Positions 24,067 to 30,952 of a stretch of DNA of 33,106 nt are shown here, one piece after another; positions within the stretch are counted from its first letter, which is position 1; each line of letters opens with the position of its first letter. Below the pieces are notes generated by a model. It was not told the origin of the DNA and did not search any database. It saw nothing but the letters and a program-made list of their open reading frames with translations. Made by a program: the position numbers and the translations under genes. The DNA is taken from NCBI GenBank assembly GCA_022360775.1, contig JAKSCD010000216.1, forward strand, positions 1 through 33,106, given 5' to 3'. The stretch comes from Sneathiellales bacterium. GTDB lineage: Bacteria; Pseudomonadota; Alphaproteobacteria; Sneathiellales; Sneathiellaceae.

Positions 24067-24543
24067 ATGATCAAGATTTTACGTGCCGCGGCTGCAGGCG
24101 TTATCCTGTCCACAGTTTTTGTCGCCAGTGTTTTTGCTGCCGGTGTTGATGTGAATGCAACATCAACCGGTCTCGCAATGCGTGGTTTTGACCCTGTATC
24201 CTATTTCAAAAGCGGTACTCCGAAAGCCGGTACCGTTGATCTGACAGCTGTTCACAATGGTGCAACATATCGCTTTGCCAGCAAGGAAAATAAAGCGGAT
24301 TTTGAAGAAAATCCTGCTAAATATGCTCCTGCATATGGTGGTTATTGCGCGTTCGGTACAGCCATGGGTGTTAAAGTTGATGGCGATCCGAAGCTTTGGA
24401 AAATCGTTGATAATAAACTTTATCTGAACCTGTCTCCTGCTGTTCAGAAACGCTGGGAAGGTGATGTAAACGGATTTATTACAAAAGCAGACGGAACTTG
24501 GGAAAATATTAAGGATAAGTCTCCAGAATCCCTGCTGAACTAA
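24067..24543 (+). CDS. Secreted YHS-domain protein
   Basis: 158 residues from ATG 24067; GGAG sits eight bases before. Signal peptide about 1-24 (MIKILRAAAAGVILSTVFVASVFAAG). GFDPVSYFKSG, AVHNGATYRFASKENKADFEENPAKYAPAYGGYCAFGTAMGVKVDGDPKLWKIVDNKLYLNL is a YHS domain of the type found in periplasmic proteins, sometimes linked to metal handling; function of this group is not established. Just upstream of the bufferin-type operon and divergent from a TetR gene. Whether it belongs to the copper-response unit is an open inference. Confidence 0.85.
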   Translation: MIKILRAAAAGVILSTVFVASVFAAGVDVNATSTGLAMRGFDPVSYFKSGTPKAGTVDLTAVHNGATYRFASKENKADFEENPAKYAPAYGGYCAFGTAMGVKVDGDPKLWKIVDNKLYLNLSPAVQKRWEGDVNGFITKADGTWENIKDKSPESLLN

Positions 24544-24556
24544 AGTCTACAAAATC

Positions 24557-24594
24557 GTGAACTGAAAGTGAGTGTTCAATTGCCTTCAGTTCAC
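24557..24594. promoter_or_regulatory. 10-bp inverted repeat between YHS gene and bufA
   Basis: GTGAACTGAA (24557-24566) and TTCAGTTCAC (24585-24594) are perfect complements with an 18-base loop. No T-run follows, so rather a regulatory hairpin or protein site (or a weak terminator for the YHS gene) 45 bases before the bufA start. Confidence 0.4.
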
Positions 24595-24639
24595 CTAACT
24601 TTAGATCGTCGAATTTAATTTCTAATAAGGATCGGATAC

Positions 24640-24954
24640 ATGTCATCTAAAACTCTGACCTCTCTGGCTCTCGCAGGTGCTGTTGCTACTGTTGTTTCAG
24701 CAGGCACTTTGACAGCCCACGACGCCGAAGCAGCTGGTAAGGAAAAGTGTTACGGTGTTTCTCTTGCCGGTGCAAATGACTGCGCTGCAGGCCCAGGAAC
24801 ATCCTGCGCCGGTACATCCAAAGTGGATTATCAGGGCAATGCCTGGACACTTGTTCCAAAAGGTACTTGCGCCAGCATCGAGCTGCCAAAGATGGCCGAT
24901 GGCTCAGACCGCACAGGGTCACTGAAACCACTGAAGCGCGATCTGCCATCCTAA
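24640..24954 (+). CDS. bufA: Bufferin-type RiPP precursor (DUF2282)
   Basis: 104 residues with a signal peptide (about 1-31, AHDAEA). The mature part has four cysteines, C37 (EKCYGV), C48 (NDCAAG), C56 ([11 protein letters not shown]) and C77 (PKGTC), then the conserved tail [11 protein letters not shown]. This is the DUF2282/BufA1 pattern. In bufferins an MNIO enzyme converts cysteines into thiooxazole heterocycles, giving a copper-binding peptide in the periplasm; which of the four are modified here is not visible. Ribosome site AAGGA. Followed by a terminator and the MNIO gene bufB. Confidence 0.9.
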   Translation: MSSKTLTSLALAGAVATVVSAGTLTAHDAEAAGKEKCYGVSLAGANDCAAGPGTSCAGTSKVDYQGNAWTLVPKGTCASIELPKMADGSDRTGSLKPLKRDLPS

Positions 24955-24967
24955 GTATGTGATTGAC

Positions 24968-25007
24968 AAAGGAAGCGGTGTTTCCGTTCATCATCGCTTC
25001 CTTTTTT
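24968..25007 (+). terminator. Intra-operon terminator between bufA and bufB
   Basis: AAAGGAAGCGGTG pairs with CATCGCTTCCTTT (one G-U) around an 11-base loop, followed by a T-run. It lies 13 bases after the bufA stop and 47 before the bufB ATG; partial readthrough would yield more precursor than enzyme. Confidence 0.85.
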
Positions 25008-25053
25008 AGTAAAGATTACTTAAGCTGATATCACTGTGAAAGGAAGGTCTGAA

Positions 25054-25932
25054 ATGGGAAATCAACTTCAGTCCAATTTGCCTCTTACTGCTGGTGTCGG
25101 TTTTAAGCCTGAGCATCTTCAGGATATTCAAACCGGCTCTCCGTCCGACTTGTGGTTTGAAGTTCACGCTGAAAATTACATGTCAAAAGGCGGTCCCCGC
25201 CTGCAGATGCTGGATCATCTTCGCCAGAATTACGAGATTTCCGTGCATGGAGTTGGGCTTTCCATTGGCGGTGCAATTCCTCTCGATCAGGACCATCTAC
25301 TGAGATTGAAGTCCGTCCTGGATCGATTTGAACCTGCTGAATTTTCTGAACATCTGGCCTGGAGCACTCATTCTTCAGGTTTCCTGAATGACCTGCTTCC
25401 CTTGCCTTATACGGATGAAAGCCTGAACATTGTTGCCGATCATATTGATCAGGTTCAGGACTGCCTCGGCAGGCGAATGCTTCTGGAAAATCCATCCTCT
25501 TACCTTGCTTTTGATACCAGCACCTATACTGAAACCGACTTCCTTGCGGAAATTGTCAAACGTACCGGCTGCGGTTTGCTTCTGGATGTGAATAATGTTT
25601 TCGTCTCTACCCGGAACCTTGACTTAAATGCCGAGACCTATCTGCGGGATTTTCCCATGCATGCAGTTGGTGAAATTCATCTTGCCGGACATAGTGTGGA
25701 AACCATTGAAGAAGGAACGGTTTTGAGAATTGACGATCACGGAAGTGAAGTGATTGACGATGTCTGGTTACTCTATCAGCAAGTGCTTCAAGATCATGGT
25801 GCGTTTCCCACACTGATTGAATGGGACACTAATGTTCCGGACTGGAATATCCTTAAAAAGGAAGCGGATTGCGCGCAAAATTACCTGAATAAATTCTGTT
25901 CTTCTTCCGAGGAGGTCTCCGATGTCGCTTGA
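25054..25932 (+). CDS. bufB: MNIO-family (DUF692) RiPP-modifying oxidase
   Basis: 292 residues. Starts at ATG 25054 after AAGGAAGG (the track uses a GTG six codons earlier). The DUF692/multinuclear non-haem iron oxidase pattern is clear: GVGFKPEH, WFEVHAENYMSKGG, EISVHGVGLSIGG, EFSEHLAWS, LLLENPSSYL, GLLLDVNNVFVSTRN, GEIHLAGHS, DDHGSEV, TLIEWDTNVPDW. The conserved His, Asp and Glu in these blocks (H65, H100, E145, D178, H209/H213, E256) would bind the iron cluster. Substrate should be the upstream DUF2282 precursor. Overlaps bufC by 11 bases. Confidence 0.93.
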   Translation: MGNQLQSNLPLTAGVGFKPEHLQDIQTGSPSDLWFEVHAENYMSKGGPRLQMLDHLRQNYEISVHGVGLSIGGAIPLDQDHLLRLKSVLDRFEPAEFSEHLAWSTHSSGFLNDLLPLPYTDESLNIVADHIDQVQDCLGRRMLLENPSSYLAFDTSTYTETDFLAEIVKRTGCGLLLDVNNVFVSTRNLDLNAETYLRDFPMHAVGEIHLAGHSVETIEEGTVLRIDDHGSEVIDDVWLLYQQVLQDHGAFPTLIEWDTNVPDWNILKKEADCAQNYLNKFCSSSEEVSDVA

Positions 25933-26689
25933 CACTTTGCAGGATGATTTTGCCAAGGCCCTTCTGGATCCGGATCTTGAAATACCAAGAGCCGTTATCA
26001 GTGCGCCCAATGGCTATCCGGAAAAACGTTTTGCCATTTATAGAAATAATGTCATGTCCAGCCTTGTGGATGCACTCGGTGAGGCATTTCCTGTGATCAA
26101 GCGATTGGTGGGAGATGAATTTTTTAACGCACTGGCTGCCCAATATGTTCGATCTTCGCCACCGGCAAATCCGTTATTGATGGAATATGGTGACAGCTTT
26201 GCGGATTTCCTTCGCGCCTTTGAACCGGTTTCATCCCTTCCTTATCTGCCTGAGATTGCGATGCTTGAGCAGGCAAGGCGCGATGTCTATCACGAGGAAG
26301 ACGCGAGCCCGCTTCCAGATGATTTTCTGGGGACTGTTCCGGAAAATGAGCTTGGCGGCGCGATTTTTACTTTTAAACCGGCCCATCGATTGGCTGTTTT
26401 TGATTTTCCTTCTTTTTCTATCTGGCAAATGAACAGATCAGAACAGGAAGGGCAGGGCCTTCCCTCACATGGGGAAGAGGTCCTTATTTACAGAAGAGGC
26501 GAGGATGTCCAGATCCGGCTGCTTTCTTCTGGTGGTGTTTTGTTTTTGGAGAATTTGCGTGCGGGAAAGACACTTGGTGAAAGTGCAGAACAGGCGGCGC
26601 AGATTGACGGCTTCGATTTAGCCGACAGTTTGAGCGCCATTATTGAAGCGCGGCTGGTTACAGAATTATCCAGCGCATTAAGAGAGTGA
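25922..26689 (+). CDS. bufC: DUF2063-family partner of MNIO
   Basis: 255 residues. The N-terminal LQDDFAKALLDPDLEIPRAVISAPNGYPEKRFAIYRNNVMSSLVDALGEAFPVIKRLVGDEFFNALA is the DUF2063 (putative DNA-binding by old name) motif; the C-terminal half is a recognition-type domain. In MNIO clusters this partner helps bring the precursor to the enzyme. Its start is inside the bufB end (11-base overlap), so expression is coupled. Confidence 0.9.
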   Translation: MSLDTLQDDFAKALLDPDLEIPRAVISAPNGYPEKRFAIYRNNVMSSLVDALGEAFPVIKRLVGDEFFNALAAQYVRSSPPANPLLMEYGDSFADFLRAFEPVSSLPYLPEIAMLEQARRDVYHEEDASPLPDDFLGTVPENELGGAIFTFKPAHRLAVFDFPSFSIWQMNRSEQEGQGLPSHGEEVLIYRRGEDVQIRLLSSGGVLFLENLRAGKTLGESAEQAAQIDGFDLADSLSAIIEARLVTELSSALRE

Positions 26690-26696
26690 AAGACCC

Positions 26697-27269
26697 ATGA
26701 TTAGTCAGATCGTTAAAATTCATCAGTCTGTCTTTGAGCGCATAGAGCGCAGCGTAGAGCAGTGGCTTCCCGGTTTGTTAGCCCGGTTTGTTTTTGGAAG
26801 TGTCCTTCTTCTTTTCTTCTGGCAGTCGGCCAGCACCAAGCTGGAAGGCGGATTGTTTTCCCCTTCTTTCGGCGCTTATGCACAGATATTCCCCAAAACA
26901 ATGGAAGCTCTGGAATATGACGCTGATAAGGTTTCTGCATTTCACACCCTTGTTGTTTTGCTCGGAACCTATGCGGAATTTATTCTGCCCCTGCTGGTAC
27001 TGATCGGCCTGTTTACCCGTCTCGCTTCTCTTGGCATGATCGGATTTATTGCAATGATGAGTATCGTGGATATCTTCGGCCATGGTCTGGATGAAAAATC
27101 TATCGGGGCGCTATTCGATCGCTTCCAGGACGGCATTATTGCGGATCAACGTCTTCTCTGGATCTTTCCATTGATTTATCTGGTGGTGAAAGGGGCAGGG
27201 GTTGTTTCTATCGATGGAATACTTGCCAGGATGGTACCGCAAGGTGAGAGAGGTCATCAAACCGTATAG
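26697..27269 (+). CDS. bufD: DoxX-family membrane protein of the buf operon
   Basis: 190 residues, four membrane segments (about 23-45, 82-105, 110-125, 150-172). LLARFVFGSVLLLFFWQSASTKL and YAEFILPLLVLIGLFTRLASLGMIGFIAMMSIVDIF are DoxX/SURF4-type. DoxX genes are regular companions of bufABC; their role (redox or membrane delivery) is not settled. Seven bases after bufC; the symbol follows the Caulobacter naming as I recall it. Terminator follows at 27315. Confidence 0.8.
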   Translation: MISQIVKIHQSVFERIERSVEQWLPGLLARFVFGSVLLLFFWQSASTKLEGGLFSPSFGAYAQIFPKTMEALEYDADKVSAFHTLVVLLGTYAEFILPLLVLIGLFTRLASLGMIGFIAMMSIVDIFGHGLDEKSIGALFDRFQDGIIADQRLLWIFPLIYLVVKGAGVVSIDGILARMVPQGERGHQTV

Positions 27270-27314
27270 GAAAAAGAAGTCACCTCACGAGGTGCCGTTT
27301 AAAATAAAATTGTG

Positions 27315-27346
27315 CCCCATTGCTGGATAAAAGCGATGGGGTTTTT
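27315..27346 (+). terminator. Intrinsic terminator after the buf operon
   Basis: CCCCATTGC ... GCGATGGGG (nine pairs, one G-U, 9-base loop) with TTTTT, 45 bases after the DoxX stop. Confidence 0.85.
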
Positions 27347-27383
27347 CGTGTTTTAACTGAAGCGAAAGGTAATTTAAAATAAA

Positions 27384-27401
27384 GTTCAAACAAATTTGAA
27401 C
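27384..27401. promoter_or_regulatory. Inverted repeat upstream of first secreted protein
   Basis: GTTCAAA-CAAA-TTTGAAC, seven-bp perfect arms, 86 bases before the ATG at 27488. A CTAGACA direct repeat also occurs at 27425 and 27443. Candidate operator; regulator unknown. Confidence 0.35.
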
Positions 27402-27487
27402 CATGTGCGTGATGTCCCGACTAACTAGACATCAATGGAAATCTAGACAGGCATTTTGGAAAATCGCCTGATTATTGGAGTGGTACA

Positions 27488-28825
27488 ATGAATAGGTTTG
27501 GACGTTTTGCATTGGGTGCGAGTTCCGCATTGGCAGGATTGGGATTGCTGGCTTCGCAGGCCGTTGCCATTGAGGGAAGCTCATCCCTGGTCAAGAAAGT
27601 GGATATGGATTTTTCCGGTTATGCAGCTGTTATCAATATTTATAACGGTGCATCCAATAAACATATCAGCAAGCTTGATTTGAAAGTTCAGCAAAGCAAA
27701 ATTGATGTTGAAATTGATGGTCTTGTTCAATGCGCACAGGACAAGGATATTCATTTTTCCAGAGCTAAAGCCTATTTCGGAAAGGTCGTCATCGACGGAC
27801 AAGGAACAATTAATGATATTCCTTCTCTTTACGGAGACGGGATCGATGTTGCTAAAAAAACATGGAGTGCCGGCTTCTGGATTAAGAACCAGTGGGTTAC
27901 AGAAGGTCTACCTGGCCCTGAGACATTTTCTGTTCCTTTGAACGCTGTCAAGAGCGGCGGGGCTTCTTTTCGCCTTAACCCACTTGAAGAGCTTGCCAAA
28001 GAACTGCAAAAGCACATGAATGGTGGCGGTACAGCACTCGATTTTTATAAAAACAAGCAGGAGATCGTCGTAAAACGCCCGATCTCGCTGGCGGGTTGGT
28101 GCCGCAAGGGCAATTCTGAAAAAGGCGGATTTGAGACAAAGGATTTCACGATCCAGATTAAATATGCCGGTGATCCGGCTCTGACAAACAAGGCGCAATT
28201 GAGCGGTCAGCTGGGGAACGGGAATTTACCTGGTCAGTTTAATGCGGGAGAACAGGCTTTTAAGCTGTTGTCCGCAGATTTTATGGCAAATATTCCCCAT
28301 AAATATGGAAAATGTATTCCGAATACGAACCCAAAAATTCGGTTCAACTATAAAGTTGCGGGTACAAAACTCGGCCGCATAGATTTCCGTATTCGTTCTG
28401 CAAGTGTCGATTACAACTATTCTGGAAACTATTATCAGAAGAATGCAGTCATTCACGATCCGAAGGCAGGTTCAGTTTATAATATCGATTTTGATTTCCC
28501 GCTGAAACAGATTCTGAGCAAACCGAATTACTCCTTCATGACCATTCATAATAACAAGACTTATCACCATAATATGGTGTTGCAGGCTCGGTATAAGCAG
28601 GTAGATGGTGAAAAAACGGAGTGGAAAGATATGGATACAGCCGTGTTTAAGCATCGCTGTGTACCACAGGCGAATGTTCCAATGGCCGGTGGTGTGAAGA
28701 AATATGATGACAAAAATGGTGGCTCTAAAATGGGCAAGCGTGCGCCTACAAAGCCAGTTGTAAAGCCATTGGTCAAAAAACCGGTGCCTGCAAAACCAAA
28801 GCCGGCCCGCGCCAAAACAAACTAG
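27488..28825 (+). CDS. Secreted protein of unknown function, paralogue A
   Basis: 445 residues. Signal peptide 1-27 (cleavage after AVA). No recognised family. Mature part: a first domain about 36-235 with Cys82 and Cys205 and the strand run FSVPLNAVKSGGASF, HMNGGGTALDFYKNKQEIVV, DFTIQIKYAGDPAL; a second domain about 262-392 with Cys276 and Cys391; then GKRAPTKPVVKP and a Pro/Lys-rich tail to the end. It shares this order of blocks with the next gene (see finding), so the pair is probably a duplication. GGAG ten bases before ATG. The basic tail may bind the cell surface, DNA or lipopolysaccharide; no evidence beyond composition. Confidence 0.8.
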   Translation: MNRFGRFALGASSALAGLGLLASQAVAIEGSSSLVKKVDMDFSGYAAVINIYNGASNKHISKLDLKVQQSKIDVEIDGLVQCAQDKDIHFSRAKAYFGKVVIDGQGTINDIPSLYGDGIDVAKKTWSAGFWIKNQWVTEGLPGPETFSVPLNAVKSGGASFRLNPLEELAKELQKHMNGGGTALDFYKNKQEIVVKRPISLAGWCRKGNSEKGGFETKDFTIQIKYAGDPALTNKAQLSGQLGNGNLPGQFNAGEQAFKLLSADFMANIPHKYGKCIPNTNPKIRFNYKVAGTKLGRIDFRIRSASVDYNYSGNYYQKNAVIHDPKAGSVYNIDFDFPLKQILSKPNYSFMTIHNNKTYHHNMVLQARYKQVDGEKTEWKDMDTAVFKHRCVPQANVPMAGGVKKYDDKNGGSKMGKRAPTKPVVKPLVKKPVPAKPKPARAKTN

Positions 28826-28845
28826 TCTTACAAGGTTGAAACCCG

Positions 28846-28877
28846 AAAAGGCCCCATTGAACCGGGGCCTTTTTTTG
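28846..28877 (+). terminator. Intrinsic terminator after paralogue A
   Basis: AAAAGGCCCC-ATTGAACC-GGGGCCTTTT (10 bp stem) plus T-run, 20 bases after the stop. Confidence 0.9.
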
Positions 28878-28962
28878 TTTTTTGGTAAATTTTCACGTTT
28901 TTGTGAACTATTTTCGGACTGCCTCCACTCACCAAGAGAAATTATCTTTTGAAGAGGCATCC

Positions 28963-30585
28963 ATGTTTTTAAAAAAACAAAACAGTAAAATATCGCTTTT
29001 CGCAAACTCGATAGTTGTATTTTCTGTTCTTTCCGCAAGCGCGATGGCTTCAGGATCGAAACTTCCCTATGTGGAAGAAGTAAAACTCAATCTTGGTAAC
29101 CCGCAGGCTATTCTGGGTCTGAAAAATACGTCAACTTCCGGAAAATTATCTGACTTCAAATTGGGGATGGTCAATTCTCATATCGTATTCGCGGGTCTAT
29201 CCGGCAAACTCGTCTGTGGTGACCATGGTAAGGTCGCTAGGGGATCGCCGACCAAGGCTACTCAACCTAATGGTAAACCGGTTCTGAGATATGGCTTTGT
29301 TAATGAAGTGGTGAAGTCTTCTCTATATTCAGTTAATGAGTCTGAATTCACTCTCGATATTTATCACCGCAAGGGGGCAGCCAAGTGGAGAGGCCATAAA
29401 AAGGTCGCCAATGGAAATGGCCCCTATAGCTTTAAAATTCCTGTTTCCAAATTAAAACAGCCAGGAAAAGAAACGTCACTGGATGTTGTTCAGTATTTTA
29501 ATAACAGGATGCAGGAATACATCGATAATGGTGGTAACAAGATCGATTTCCTGAGAAAGGATCAGCTCTTTGTTGTACCTGCCTTTCTAACACTGGAAGC
29601 GGGTTGTTTCTCGCAAATGCATCATGCGGCTTATGATGTGAAGCAGGTATCGATAGCTCTTAATTACAAGGGGGATAAGAGCCTTAAATACTCTACCGCT
29701 GTTTCCACAGGTGATAACGAAATGATACAACTTCCCCTGCAGGTGAAGGATGTCGATATTGCTGTTAAGCCTGCAAATTCGGCAGGCCAGTGCCCAAGGA
29801 AAGTGCCTGCAACAGCAAAAGTCAAATTTAACCAGTCACCCGAGAAAAAGAGAAATTATAAAATTCGTTTTCTGGAAAATGGTGTGCCGGTGACAAATTG
29901 GCAAAGCCATTCCCTAAAAGGGAAAGACTGGGCAATTCATACACATCTCATTTCTGTTGAAAAGAAAAAGGAAGAGCAGGAGAAAAAACCTCTTGGCAAG
30001 AAAGCACCGACAAAGGGAAAGACAACAGTGTTTAACACGCCAAAACAGATCCAGGGGAAATCAACAGTGGGTATTGAGGTGAAAGCAGATGGATCCTCAA
30101 AGAAAATTGCAGTAGCACATTATGTTGCGAATTGTACTCCGCTAAAGAAGGGGATTGCTGGTCTTTTACTAAACGAAAAGCCGGACCTGACATCCCGTGA
30201 AGGTATCCGAATTGGACAGAAATCCTCTGTCTGGGGCGGAAGTCTTGCACTTGAAATGTCTGATTTTATAAATGTAACACCAAGAGGCTGCCGGGCACGT
30301 TTTTCTTACGATGTTGTCAATATTGGCAAGGTGAAAGCATCCGGCTTTATGAGCAGGTTACGTAAAAGCGGTCAAAGTGTTCATGTTAAATCCGGAATGA
30401 CGCTGGATAAAAATAGTGGAATAAAAGTTGGCGGAAGTGTTTTGCTCACCCAGGGAACATATCCGATGACAGCGTCCATTGATGATGGAAAATCTGTCGC
30501 TGAAATCAAGGAAGACAACAACCTTTTCAAAATCATGGTTTCTGTTCCCAAAGAATGCGGTGGCGGGAAACCCAGGCCTCAATAG
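28963..30585 (+). CDS. Secreted protein of unknown function, paralogue B with CARDB-like domain
   Basis: 540 residues from ATG 28963 (GAAGAGG before it; the track start at 28882 adds 27 poorly supported residues). Signal peptide about 1-30. The first domain (about 34-245, Cys85, Cys215) parallels paralogue A, including YSFKIPVSKLKQPGKETSL, IDNGGNKIDFLRKDQLFVV and VSIALNYKGDKSLK. The second (about 255-392, Cys277 and Cys391) is followed or interrupted by EKKPLGKKAPTKGKTT. The end (about 405-530) is CARDB-like: CRARFSYDVVNIGKVKASGFMSRL, SGQSVHV, TQGTYPMTASIDDGKSVAEIKEDNNLF, the acquired extra domain. CARDB domains are adhesion-type extracellular modules; role of the whole protein unknown. Confidence 0.8.
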   Translation: MFLKKQNSKISLFANSIVVFSVLSASAMASGSKLPYVEEVKLNLGNPQAILGLKNTSTSGKLSDFKLGMVNSHIVFAGLSGKLVCGDHGKVARGSPTKATQPNGKPVLRYGFVNEVVKSSLYSVNESEFTLDIYHRKGAAKWRGHKKVANGNGPYSFKIPVSKLKQPGKETSLDVVQYFNNRMQEYIDNGGNKIDFLRKDQLFVVPAFLTLEAGCFSQMHHAAYDVKQVSIALNYKGDKSLKYSTAVSTGDNEMIQLPLQVKDVDIAVKPANSAGQCPRKVPATAKVKFNQSPEKKRNYKIRFLENGVPVTNWQSHSLKGKDWAIHTHLISVEKKKEEQEKKPLGKKAPTKGKTTVFNTPKQIQGKSTVGIEVKADGSSKKIAVAHYVANCTPLKKGIAGLLLNEKPDLTSREGIRIGQKSSVWGGSLALEMSDFINVTPRGCRARFSYDVVNIGKVKASGFMSRLRKSGQSVHVKSGMTLDKNSGIKVGGSVLLTQGTYPMTASIDDGKSVAEIKEDNNLFKIMVSVPKECGGGKPRPQ

Positions 30586-30952
30586 CCTGAGGAAGGTTTT
30601 TAAAAAGAGCTTCTCTTAAACCACAGGGTCGGATATCGGTTTTCCGGCCCTGATTCTGTTTGAACACCAATTATAAGCACAGATGATGGACATGAGTTGT
30701 CTAGGTTATGAATAATTCACGAAGATTACTTTTTTCTCAGAAAGTTAGAGGGCAGGGCGACCCTTGGTTTTGTCGCACAACTTTTACTGTAATTTATCTA
30801 AAATATTATTGAAAATTTTCTGTAATATTTCCTCTCTACCAATTTCTCCTGTTAACGAATTTTTAACGCTTTTCGCAAGCGCGCCAAATTGAGTTGATGT
30901 GGGGTACAGGCAAGCCTGCGCGGAGTGTTCTCATTTCTATTCGGAGAGAACA
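30586..30952. other. 367-bp intergenic region with small dyads
   Basis: No gene. A weak terminator-like hairpin after paralogue B (CAGGGTCGG ... CCGGCCCTG, 30624-30652, no clean T-run). Short dyads follow: TGAATAATTCA (30709-30719), CGCTT-TTCGC-AAGCG (30867-30881) and CAGGC-AA-GCCTG (30907-30918), the last 34 bases before the nuclease ATG. AT-rich 30770-30860 probably holds the promoter, but I see no convincing -35/-10. Confidence 0.45.

Noticed and set aside
24607-24613. CGTCGAA before bufA as an ECF sigma -10 element (bufferin genes can be SigF-controlled)
   Set aside because: I could not find a matching -35 at the proper distance.
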